Made by a program: the position numbers and the translations under genes
DNA from: CAYMJK01 sp043101635
GTDB taxonomy: Bacteria; Planctomycetota; Phycisphaerae; Phycisphaerales; UBA1924
DNA length: 5,958 bases
Reading direction: 5' to 3'
Assembly (NCBI GenBank): GCA_043101635.1
Contig: JBICIE010000032.1
Location: forward strand, 1 to 5,958
Shown here: in pieces, positions 1 through 5,438 of the stretch
Position numbering within the stretch: position 1 is the stretch's first letter
How the letters are laid out: every line of letters starts with the position of its first letter
The notes under the pieces: generated by a model
Told to the model about the DNA's origin: nothing
Databases searched by the model: none
The model's input: only the letters and a program-made list of their open reading frames with translations

Positions 1-83
1 CCGATGGGCAGACAGTCGGACTGGACCAGGGCGACACCGGCGCCGGCCACCAGCGTGGCCGCGGCTACGACAAGACGAGTCAT
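1..83 (-). CDS. 5' end of a gene for an exported protein (partial, runs off the left edge)
   Basis: Reading the minus strand from the ATG at 83-81 gives 27 codons before the window ends: MTRLVVAAATLVAGAGVALVQ followed by SDCLPI. This looks like a Sec signal peptide: one Arg at residue 3, then an uninterrupted hydrophobic stretch of about 17 residues (Leu4-Val20), then a polar stretch. A Cys at residue 24 lies beyond the hydrophobic core but has no lipobox (no Leu-x-[Ala/Gly]-Cys), so a lipoprotein is not favoured. The start is supported by an excellent Shine-Dalgarno sequence 5 nt upstream, the only one in the window. The mature protein is not visible, so no function can be given. The gene lies downstream of the ComEA-like gene on the same strand, but 236 nt and a possible hairpin separate them, so it probably has its own promoter. 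Confidence 0.65.
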   Translation of the reverse strand, partial: MTRLVVAAATLVAGAGVALVQSDCLPI

Positions 84-88
84 GCGGA

Positions 89-96
89 TCCTCCTT
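89..96 (-). promoter_or_regulatory. Shine-Dalgarno site of the exported-protein gene
   Basis: The minus strand reads AAGGAGGA here, a near-perfect anti-16S complement, with a 5-nt gap to the ATG at 83. It decides this start. No other gene in the window has a comparable site, which makes the contrast with the leaderless-looking genes notable. It overlaps an 11-nt tandem duplication (93-114). Confidence 0.8.
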
Positions 97-114
97 CTCG
101 GTTCCTACTCGGTT
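93..114 (-). repeat. 11-nt tandem duplication in the 5' leader
   Basis: On the minus strand AACCGAGTAGG (114-104) is followed directly by AACCGAGAAGG (103-93), two units differing at one base. The second unit supplies the 5' half of the Shine-Dalgarno site. It may be a replication-slippage product or a short regulatory repeat; nothing else can be said. Confidence 0.6.
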
Positions 115-158
115 CGAACAACTCCCTCGGGTGGCGAGTCCCCGCCCGCCAAGGCAAG

Positions 159-188
159 ACGATACCCGAAACATCCCGCCTTTGAGAA
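159..188 (-). promoter_or_regulatory. weak candidate promoter for the exported-protein gene
   Basis: On the minus strand TTCTCA (188-183; 4 of 6 matches to TTGACA) is followed, after 18 nt, by TATCGT (164-159; 4 of 6 matches to TATAAT). It would give a leader of roughly 70 nt, compatible with the Shine-Dalgarno-led start at 83. Matches this weak are common by chance, so it is only a candidate. Confidence 0.25.
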
Positions 189-240
189 GTCCCCTCTCAC
201 ATTTCCCATTCCCGGAATCCGCGCTATTCTGAGCCCAAAG

Positions 241-258
241 GACCGATAACTACCGGTC
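241..258 (-). terminator. candidate stem-loop downstream of the ComEA-like gene
   Basis: The minus strand reads GACCGGTAGTTATCGGTC. As RNA it can form a 7-bp stem (including one G-U pair) closed by an AGUU tetraloop, followed by CCUUU. On the plus strand the same site has an A-C mismatch in the stem, so the hairpin is better on the minus-strand transcript, as expected for an element ending the GH10-like/ComEA-like unit about 60 nt after its last stop. The U tract is too short for a classic intrinsic terminator; an imperfect-palindrome operator is the alternative. Confidence 0.3.
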
Positions 259-319
259 GCAGATCGCTCGACGGCCACCCGGACCAAGCGGCGCCGCGGC
301 ATCCCTCAATCGCTCCCCC

Positions 320-835
320 TCAGCCGCCCCCGCACACGATCAGCTCCCGCACCGCCTCCAGCGTCTTGGGCCCGATCCCGCGCACACGCTGGAGATCCTC
401 CGGCGTCGTGAACCGCCCGTTGACCGCGCGGTCATCGACGATCCGCTGCGCCAGCGTCGGCCCGATCCCCGGTAGCAGCTCGAGCTGTGCCGCCGTCGCG
501 ACGTTGATGTCGATGCGCAGCGTTCCCGGCTCCGGCGGCGAGGGCTGGGCGGCCTCGCTTCCGGCGTCCGGACCCGCCGACACCGCGACCGGGGCCTGCT
601 CTGCCGCCGCTGGCGGCGCGGCCGGCGTGCCCCGCTCCGGCGCCCGCGCTGCCGGCGCGACCGGCGCCGGCGCCGCGGGGACCAGCCACTCCGCCTCGCC
701 GCGCTGCAACCCGTCGACCGGCCGCGAGCCTTGCCACGCGCTCCACCCGAGCGTCCCCGCGCCTGCGATCGCAATCAGCAGCCCCGCCGCCCGCCACCCG
801 AGCGTCTCCGTCGGCGGGCGCTGCTCCGCCGTCAC
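320..835 (-). CDS. ComEA-type helix-hairpin-helix protein, membrane-anchored
   Basis: A 171-aa protein if started at the GTG at 835-833. It has three parts. The N-terminal hydrophobic segment, residues 14-33, is probably an uncleaved signal anchor. A long linker rich in Ala, Pro and Gly (about 51-104) follows. The C-terminal tandem helix-hairpin-helix domain (about 108-166) carries the two characteristic hairpins LPGIGPTLAQRI (121-132) and VRGIGPKTLEAV (151-162), preceded by the typical IDINVATAAQLELLPGIG entry. This arrangement is that of ComEA, the exported DNA receptor of natural transformation, where the domain binds double-stranded DNA non-specifically. Generic ComEA-like proteins also occur without a competence system, and no comEC is visible. 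The start is chosen because GTG overlaps the upstream stop as GTGA and the protein then begins just before the membrane segment. The reading frame stays open for 84 further codons upstream, but only as a shadow of the neighbouring gene. Confidence 0.87.
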   Translation of the reverse strand: MTAEQRPPTETLGWRAAGLLIAIAGAGTLGWSAWQGSRPVDGLQRGEAEWLVPAAPAPVAPAARAPERGTPAAPPAAAEQAPVAVSAGPDAGSEAAQPSPPEPGTLRIDINVATAAQLELLPGIGPTLAQRIVDDRAVNGRFTTPEDLQRVRGIGPKTLEAVRELIVCGGG

Positions 836-2463
836 TTCGCCGCCCCCGCCAGCCCTGCCGGCGTCGAGCCCTGCCGCGCCGCCTGGCGCAGCTCCGCGAA
901 CTTCTTCAGCGCCGGCTTGAACAGCCCGTCCGGAGTCATCAGCCCACCGCCCGGCATCGACATCGGCCTGGGGCTGTCGGCAAGCTCCTGCCACGACACG
1001 CTGTGGATGTACGGCTTGGCCATCGCGATCGCCGCGGCGCCCTCCAGCCACTGCGCCTGCGTCTCGGCCGTCCACCCCCCGCGCCACCGGCCCGGATCGG
1101 CGCCATCGGCCGGCGCAGCCTCGCTCGGGGCGCCCAGCACGCTCACGCTCAGCGGCTTGTCAAGCTCCGCATACCGGTCCAGCAGCTCTGACAGCATCAT
1201 CAGATCGCGGGCCGCCCCCCCCGGCGCCGGCTGGCCCATCTCGATGCGCAGCGCAATCGCGTCAAGCTGAATCCCGCTCTGGCTCACGACATCAGCATAC
1301 AGCAAAGGCCCCATCACGCCATCGCGGGCCGCGGCGTACTCCCCGAACGGCTGGGCCACCTCCACCTGAACCTTCCCCTTCGGATGCAGCTTCCGCGTCG
1401 CCAGCACGCACACCCGCGTCAGGTCCATGATCTGCTCGTACCGCAGCCGGAACCCGCGGCTCAGCGGCAGCCCGCTGACCACCGTCCACCACGTCACCGT
1501 CCGCCGGTACCGCGTCACGATCTGCTTGACGTGCTCGTAGATCAGGTCGCGCAGCGTCTCGTAGTCGTTTTCCCAGATGCTCAGCCACTCCGGCGTCGCC
1601 CCGTCGGCAAAGTCGATCAATGGCCCGGCGCAGATCGGCAGCTTCGCCTTGCGCACCGCCCACTCGATCCACCGGTCCGTGTTGCGAAACGAGTACTCCC
1701 CCTCCCGCGGCTCCAGATGCGCCCACCGCATCGGCACCGTGATGAAGTCGCACGTCGCCGCGATCGCCTTCTGCATCGGCTCGGTCATGATCGCCGGGTT
1801 CACCGCGCACCCCAGCCGCGCTGTCCCCGGCAGCGTCACCCCCAGCGAATCCGGCGCCTTGATTGCCACCGTCGCCGACGGCAGCTCGATCCCCAGCGCC
1901 CGCTCGGCCCGACGCGTCGCCTCCCGATACCGCTCCCCGCTGATCCGCCCCGCCCACTGCTGCGCCGCCTCCCGCAGCGCCAGCTGCTCGCCCGCCTGCA
2001 CGCACAGGTCGATCGACTCCCGCGCCAACCGGTCCGCCTCCGCCGAAGGCAGCCCGCCGGCGCGCTGACGCACCAGCGCCGTGAAAAACGCATCTCGCGC
2101 CCTCGTGAACGCGTCCATCGCCGGATCTTCCGCCGGCAGGCCGAACAGCCCCCACCGCTCCATCGCGTTGAGCCCCAGCATGATCCGCTCCCGCGCGATC
2201 TCCAGGCTCAGCAGGTACGGCTCTGCGCGCACCGGCAGCAGCGTCGTGCTCAGCGACAGCAGGTCGCCCCCCGACCCCACCGGAAACTGCACCGTCAGCG
2301 CCGCCGCCTCCCCAGACGGACGCCCGCACACGATCCGCCCGTCCGCCACCTGCAGCTCCGATGGCGATGGCGACCCGTCCGGGCCGCTCAGAAACGCATG
2401 GCCCAGGGGCCAGCTCGTGGCCGGACGACCCTCCTCGTCGAAGATGGCGAAACTCAGGCTCAC
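832..2463 (-). CDS. GH10 xylanase-like protein, probably catalytically inactive
   Basis: 543 aa from a GTG start; an in-frame stop lies 20 codons upstream. Residues 1-200 form an N-terminal region without a signal peptide, so the protein is probably cytosolic. Residues from about 215 to 527 follow the GH10 (endo-beta-1,4-xylanase) barrel: LGCAVN (217-222), the MRWAHLEPREGEYSF stretch (245-259) matching the family's KW-x-x-LEP-x-x-G-x-[YF]-x-F, and a C-terminal W...GGLMTPDGLFKPA segment (491-519). At the acid/base site the family has VVNE; here the sequence is VVSG (328-331), so Glu is Gly331. At the nucleophile the family has ITEL; here it is VSVL (440-443), so Glu is Val442. I therefore infer a carbohydrate-binding or structural role, or a different chemistry, not xylanase activity. 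I recall similar proteins annotated as endoxylanases in planctomycetes, but cannot check this. The stop overlaps the next gene's start by 4 nt, implying translational coupling. Confidence 0.82.
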   Translation of the reverse strand: MSLSFAIFDEEGRPATSWPLGHAFLSGPDGSPSPSELQVADGRIVCGRPSGEAAALTVQFPVGSGGDLLSLSTTLLPVRAEPYLLSLEIARERIMLGLNAMERWGLFGLPAEDPAMDAFTRARDAFFTALVRQRAGGLPSAEADRLARESIDLCVQAGEQLALREAAQQWAGRISGERYREATRRAERALGIELPSATVAIKAPDSLGVTLPGTARLGCAVNPAIMTEPMQKAIAATCDFITVPMRWAHLEPREGEYSFRNTDRWIEWAVRKAKLPICAGPLIDFADGATPEWLSIWENDYETLRDLIYEHVKQIVTRYRRTVTWWTVVSGLPLSRGFRLRYEQIMDLTRVCVLATRKLHPKGKVQVEVAQPFGEYAAARDGVMGPLLYADVVSQSGIQLDAIALRIEMGQPAPGGAARDLMMLSELLDRYAELDKPLSVSVLGAPSEAAPADGADPGRWRGGWTAETQAQWLEGAAAIAMAKPYIHSVSWQELADSPRPMSMPGGGLMTPDGLFKPALKKFAELRQAARQGSTPAGLAGAAK

Positions 2464-2565
2464 GCGGCCGGCGACTTTCTGGCTGGAGGCCCGCAGCAGG
2501 GCCCGAGTGGCATTGTTGGCGCTTCACGCGAATCGACAGCGACAGCCGCGATCCGCCCATCGGCA

Positions 2566-2576
2566 GGTACGATACC
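2566..2576. promoter_or_regulatory. palindromic divergent promoter core (-10 of purC)
   Basis: GGTACGATACC has inverted GGTA/TACC arms around CGA. On the plus strand it contains TACGAT (2568-2573), matching the TANNNT -10 pattern (4 of 6 to TATAAT), 9 nt before the purC ATG. On the minus strand the same bases read TATCGT (2574-2569), a possible -10 for the GH10-like gene, whose start lies about 105 nt away. No -35 hexamer is evident at 16-18 nt on either side. The purC assignment is supported by the similar placement of boxes before two other genes here; the minus-strand role is speculative. Confidence 0.45.
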
Positions 2577-2582
2577 GCCATC

Positions 2583-3530
2583 ATGCCTGATCCCGCGACA
2601 CATCTCTCCGCCGAGCCCCTCCCAGCCGACGCCGCCCTCAACCTCCCCCTCGTCCGCCGCGGCAAGGTACGCGACGTCTACGCCCTCGGCGATGACAGGC
2701 TCCTCATCATCGCCACCGACCGCCTGTCCGCCTTCGATGTCGTTTTGCCGACGGCATTGCCGGGGAAGGGGCGGCTGCTGACGGCGATCAGCACGTTCTG
2801 GCTGCGGTGGATGGAGGCTCAGGGGCTCACGAAGACGCATCTGCTCTCCACCGATGTTTCCGATGTGCCGGCCGCGGCTTTCGAGGGCAAGGCCACGGTG
2901 GGGCCGGAGCACCTGGAAGGTCGGATCATGATCGGGCAGCGCTGCCGCGTCGTCCCGGTCGAGTTCATCGTCCGCGGCTACCTGGAGGGCTCGGGCTGGA
3001 AAGACTACCAGAAGTCAGGCGCAGTCAGCGGCATCACCCTGCCGCGGGGCCTCCGCCAGTGCGACAAACTCCCCGAGCCGATCTTCACCCCCTCCACCAA
3101 GGCCGAGCCCCCGGCCCACGATGAGCCCATCAGCTTCGAGCAGGCCTGCGAGATCATCGGCGGCCCCCTGGCCACCGACCTGCGCGACCGGACCATGGCC
3201 ATCTACTCCGGCGCGGCCGACTACGCCCGCCAGCGCGGCATCATCATCGCCGACACCAAGTTCGAGTTCGGCCAGCCCGTCGGCGGCGGCGAGCCCATTC
3301 TGATCGATGAGGCGCTGACGCCCGACAGCAGCCGCTTCTGGCCGGCCGACAGCTACGAGCCCGGCCACAGCCAGCCGAGCTTCGACAAGCAGTTCGTGCG
3401 CGAGTATCTCCAGACCCTCACGGACGCCGGCAAGTGGGACAAGACCCCCCCCGGCCCCGAACTCCCCGATGAGATCGTCGAGAAGACGCTGGAGAAGTAC
3501 GCCGAGGCGCTGAAGCGCCTGGCGGGGTAA
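2583..3530 (+). CDS. purC: phosphoribosylaminoimidazole-succinocarboxamide (SAICAR) synthase
   Basis: 315 aa. It ligates CAIR with L-aspartate using ATP to give SAICAR in de novo purine synthesis, in the cytosol. Diagnostic segments in order: RRGKVRDVY (25-33), the nucleotide-binding loop; ATDRLSAFD (44-52); VPVEFIVRGYLEGSGW (124-139); LPRGL (153-157) and STKAE (171-175); IADTKFEFG (222-230), the second family signature; and DEALTPDSSRFW (242-253). The length fits the roughly 300-aa class, such as the N-terminal half of plant/yeast-type enzymes, rather than the ~237-aa E. coli type. All expected motifs are intact. The ATG at 2583 is preferred to an in-frame one at 2361 because homology begins near residue 20 and the longer version would cover the whole divergent spacer and overlap the GH10-like gene. 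No Shine-Dalgarno sequence is present; a -10-like box 9 nt upstream suggests a leaderless or very short-leader mRNA. No other pur gene is adjacent. Confidence 0.97.
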   Translation: MPDPATHLSAEPLPADAALNLPLVRRGKVRDVYALGDDRLLIIATDRLSAFDVVLPTALPGKGRLLTAISTFWLRWMEAQGLTKTHLLSTDVSDVPAAAFEGKATVGPEHLEGRIMIGQRCRVVPVEFIVRGYLEGSGWKDYQKSGAVSGITLPRGLRQCDKLPEPIFTPSTKAEPPAHDEPISFEQACEIIGGPLATDLRDRTMAIYSGAADYARQRGIIIADTKFEFGQPVGGGEPILIDEALTPDSSRFWPADSYEPGHSQPSFDKQFVREYLQTLTDAGKWDKTPPGPELPDEIVEKTLEKYAEALKRLAG

Positions 3531-3590
3531 GCGGCGGCGGGAAGATCAGAGGACCGTCGCGGGCACGGGCGCCACATATCCCGCGCCTGG

Positions 3591-3596
3591 TACACT
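3591..3596 (+). promoter_or_regulatory. -10-like box of the 320-aa gene, leaderless arrangement
   Basis: TACACT (5 of 6 to TATAAT if the TA...T core and A4 are counted) ends 7 nt before the ATG at 3604, which places the expected transcription start at or next to the start codon. No -35 hexamer and no Shine-Dalgarno sequence is visible. The local string TACACTCGCGGGCATG resembles the region before the gene at 4896 (CACACTCGCCCATG). Confidence 0.5.
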
Positions 3597-3603
3597 CGCG
3601 GGC

Positions 3604-4566
3604 ATGGCGAAGAAGCGGCACCCACTGACGGCCCCGTTCCTCGCGATGGTGGCGCACTTTGATGATGCGTTCTGTACGCGAACGCTTGCACTGGAAGCGA
3701 TCCGTCTGGTCAAATCGCACCTTCCGAAACCACCTGCTGCCGGGCGGCTGATCGAGTGGCCCGGCCCGGGCAAGGAGGCGAAGTACCGGCTGACACCGGC
3801 CGAGCTGGAGCGCTTTCGGACCGCGCCGGATGATCCAGAGCGCGTGCTGGCAGAGTGCCCGATGCCGGGCTTCCGGCTGGACCAGCGCGATGTCGAGATT
3901 GCGTGGAGCATCGATGTCGATCCGGGCTACTGGACGAACATCCAGGAGCGCAGCGGGATGGTCCGCCACGACCTTGGACCCGCAATGAGGATCAGCATCA
4001 ACGACCTCGCGCTGCGGAGCTACGACATCTGCGACCCGAAGGACTGGCTCGACCCCACCGCCCTTCGGGCATGGCGCAAGGCACATGGCGGCAACGCCGC
4101 GTCGTATGCGCTGCCGCTGGCGGTCGCAGCGTACTTCGACGCCAACGGCGCCTGGTACGCGCTCTTTGACATCGATCGGCCGCGGGAGATCGGCTTCGGA
4201 ACGTACTACCTGGGCGCGTGGATGGGGCCGTTCACATGGCGCCGGGTGCTGGAGCACGACCTGTGGTACGGAGCAGATGAGGACCGGAAGAACCATGTAC
4301 GCGGGCTGTACTGGGGACAGTATCTTGGGCCGCGTCTGGCTCAGAAGCTTGATCCTGACGGGTCATCTCTTGCTGAGTTCGAAGGACGGTGGCCGGGCGC
4401 CGAGTTCCTGCAACCGATCGTGCACCGGTTCGACAGCGGCGGTGCCTTTTTGGCGCTCACGGGCTCGCCGCTGCATGCGCTCGAGTACGTGTATGGCACG
4501 ATCAGTCCCGCGACGCCGGCCGCCGCGCTGCACAGGCAGTTTCGCAAACGGGGATTGTATCTGTAG
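3604..4566 (+). CDS. uncharacterised 320-aa protein
   Basis: I do not recognise this protein. It is 320 aa with no signal peptide or membrane segment, so probably cytosolic. It starts with a basic MAKKRH, has a Pro/Gly-rich stretch (41-57, PKPPAAGRLIEWPGPGK), and is rich in aromatic residues in the second half: YFDANGAWYALFDIDR (177-192), GTYYLGAWMGPFTWRR (199-214) and RGLYWGQYLGPRL (233-245). The C-terminal part (about 260-320) has the alternating hydrophobic pattern of a small alpha/beta domain. The YWGQYLGP and following Gly-rich strand are faintly like some polymorphic-toxin immunity proteins, but I would not assign that. It sits 73 nt after purC on the same strand with its own -10-like box, so it need not be co-transcribed. 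A weak stem (3558-3563 with 3580-3585) lies in the gap. Coding reality is supported by length, consistent GC-rich codon use and the upstream box. A solo REP-like repeat starts 63 nt after its stop. Confidence 0.8.
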   Translation: MAKKRHPLTAPFLAMVAHFDDAFCTRTLALEAIRLVKSHLPKPPAAGRLIEWPGPGKEAKYRLTPAELERFRTAPDDPERVLAECPMPGFRLDQRDVEIAWSIDVDPGYWTNIQERSGMVRHDLGPAMRISINDLALRSYDICDPKDWLDPTALRAWRKAHGGNAASYALPLAVAAYFDANGAWYALFDIDRPREIGFGTYYLGAWMGPFTWRRVLEHDLWYGADEDRKNHVRGLYWGQYLGPRLAQKLDPDGSSLAEFEGRWPGAEFLQPIVHRFDSGGAFLALTGSPLHALEYVYGTISPATPAAALHRQFRKRGLYL

Positions 4567-4629
4567 GAGCGTGGGCTTCGCGCGTCTCCATCCGATTGCG
4601 CAACAGCGTTTGAGGCGGTGAGCGGAAGC

Positions 4630-4745
4630 GAGCTTCGAGCAGCCCTTCAGGCTGCGCGAGTCAGGCGCCGATGTCCGGGGGTGTCGCTTGCCCTTCGGGC
4701 TGCACTCCACCCCCGGCTACTGTCGATCAAGGCCTTCGGCCTGAG
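4630..4745 (-). repeat. solo composite REP-like palindromic repeat (copy A)
   Basis: Three hairpins in a row, read on the minus strand: AGGCCGAAGGCCT (4742-4730); then GTAG (4720-4717) abutting a stem CCGGGGGTG (4716-4708) that pairs perfectly with CACCCCCGG (4683-4675) and encloses an inner GCCC-GAA-GGGC hairpin (4700-4690); then GCAGCCTGAAGGGCTGC (4655-4639). GTAG directly 5' of an imperfect palindrome is the signature of REP elements recognised by RAYT transposases. All three hairpins recur in the same order in copy B in inverse orientation, and the first part of the plus-strand order recurs in copy C. This copy has no transposase of its own, as expected for a mobilised solo repeat. It could also affect the 3' end of the upstream mRNA. 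Confidence 0.85.
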
Positions 4746-4895
4746 ATCCTTCGGGTTCAGAGCCCATGCAGTGGGCGGCTCCCGCCTTCGCCACATGCGC
4801 GCACATTCGTGCACATTGGCCACGCCTGCGCGCAGTTTGCGTGACATGCGCGCTGGCGCACTCGACCCGGGCCCCGAGCCGGGCCACACTCGCCC
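4746..4895. other. intergenic stretch with small inverted and direct repeats
   Basis: This stretch completes the gene-free interval 4567-4895, whose left part is copy A. It holds two adjoining hairpins, GCCCA/TGGGC (4762-4766 with 4772-4776) and GGCGG/CCGCC (4774-4778 with 4782-4786), which share a few bases and so may be mutually exclusive. It also holds a direct repeat ACATGCGCGC at 4793-4802 and 4844-4853, 51 bp apart. Just before the next start is CACACT (4885-4890), a poor version of the -10-like boxes of neighbouring genes, 5 nt from the ATG. I see no convincing gene on either strand. Confidence 0.5.
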
Positions 4896-5294
4896 ATGAG
4901 CGAGCTGGATGCGGCGCTCGACATTGCCTTTGCGCAGGTGCTGGAGCGGATGCGGGGGGATCCTGAGGAGGCGTTGCGGCGGGCGCGGCGGGCGGCGGGG
5001 TCGGTGCATCGGCGGCCGATCAGTCCGTGGCGGCTGGCGCTGCGGGCGAGCGATACGCGGATCGGGGCGCATGCGCACATCTCGGATCCGGAGCTGGCGC
5101 GGCTGGGATGTCCGCACTGGGCGCTGATCTCGAGCGATTCGATCCCGGACCTGTGCAGACCGGTGCACGTGCCGTGGCCGGGGATCGACTGGACGAAGGC
5201 GGCCGCGCGGATAGGGCGATCTCGCTCGGTCGTGAGCAGGTGGATGCGGCGGGGGCTCCCTTCGGCGTCGGCGAGTGCGCGCACCGATTGCTTC
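4896..5294 (+). pseudogene. truncated gene for an unknown protein with a possible helix-turn-helix
   Basis: Starts at ATG 4896, 5 nt after a weak -10-like CACACT. About 120-130 residues look native: a helical, Arg-rich N-terminus (1-40), a middle segment with SDTRIGAHAHISDPELARLG (52-71) and PHWALISSDSIPD (73-85), then IDWTKAAARIGRSRSVVSRWMRRGL (97-121), split here as IDWTKAAARIG and RSRSVVSRWMRRGL, which fits a helix-turn-helix of the kind that sets a DNA-recognition helix after a short turn. I do not recognise the family. From about residue 122 the sequence becomes low-complexity, and from about residue 133 it is encoded by REP-like copy B. With no stop in this frame, the reading frame continues through copy B and into the transposase N-terminus to a TGA at 5562-5564 (222 codons in all). 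I infer that the RAYT unit inserted into this gene and removed its natural C-terminus. The exact break is not visible; 5258-5294 is the likely range. Confidence 0.62.
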
Positions 5295-5418
5295 CTCAGG
5301 CCGAAGGCCTCGAACGAGAGTAGCCGGGGCGTGGAGCGGTGGCGGCGCCCGCAGGGCGGCGGCGACGCGACACCCCCGGAACCGGGGGCATTAGAAGAAG
5401 CGCAGCCTGAAGGGCTGC
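5295..5418 (+). repeat. composite REP-like repeat, left flank of the transposase (copy B)
   Basis: On the plus strand: AGGCCGAAGGCCT hairpin (5298-5310), GTAG (5320-5323) abutting the stem CCGGGGCGTG (5324-5333) that pairs with CACCCCCGG (5371-5379, one bulged base), with an inner GCCC-GCA-GGGC hairpin in an expanded GC-rich apex, and GCAGCCTGAAGGGCTGC (5402-5418), identical to copy A. Unlike copy A, the second arm can alternatively pair with its neighbour: CCCCCGG (5373-5379) and CCGGGGG (5382-5388) around AA. Stems are conserved while apices vary between copies, which points to selection on structure. Confidence 0.85.
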
Positions 5419-5426
5419 CCGAACGC

Positions 5427-5432
5427 TACATT
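5427..5432 (+). promoter_or_regulatory. -10-like box of the transposase, leaderless arrangement
   Basis: TACATT lies 6 nt before the ATG at 5439, which puts the predicted transcription start on the A of the start codon. It lies just outside copy B (ends 5418). No Shine-Dalgarno sequence is visible, which would favour low-level, leaderless expression. Confidence 0.5.
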
Positions 5433-5438
5433 GCGGCC

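Noticed and set aside
105..302. Minus-strand 65-codon frame between the ComEA-like and exported-protein genes
   Set aside because: No recognisable features, no start signal, and it covers the probable promoter and leader of the downstream gene.
2361..2582. N-terminal extension of purC by 74 codons
   Set aside because: It lacks similarity to SAICAR synthases, overlaps the start of the GH10-like gene and would hide the divergent promoter region.
1292..2665. Second minus-strand frame of 457 codons over the GH10-like gene
   Set aside because: It becomes Gly/Ala/Arg-rich low-complexity sequence within the well-supported GH10-like region, so it is a shadow frame. It also crosses the divergent spacer and enters purC.
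1384..2781. Long plus-strand open frame opposite the GH10-like gene
   Set aside because: It reads as Arg/Pro/Gln-rich low-complexity sequence, the usual antisense shadow of a GC-rich gene; the minus-strand frame has clear homology.
3558..3585. CGCGGG/CCCGCG stem as a purC terminator
   Set aside because: The loop is 16 nt and no U tract follows; the next gene's -10-like box comes only 5 nt later.
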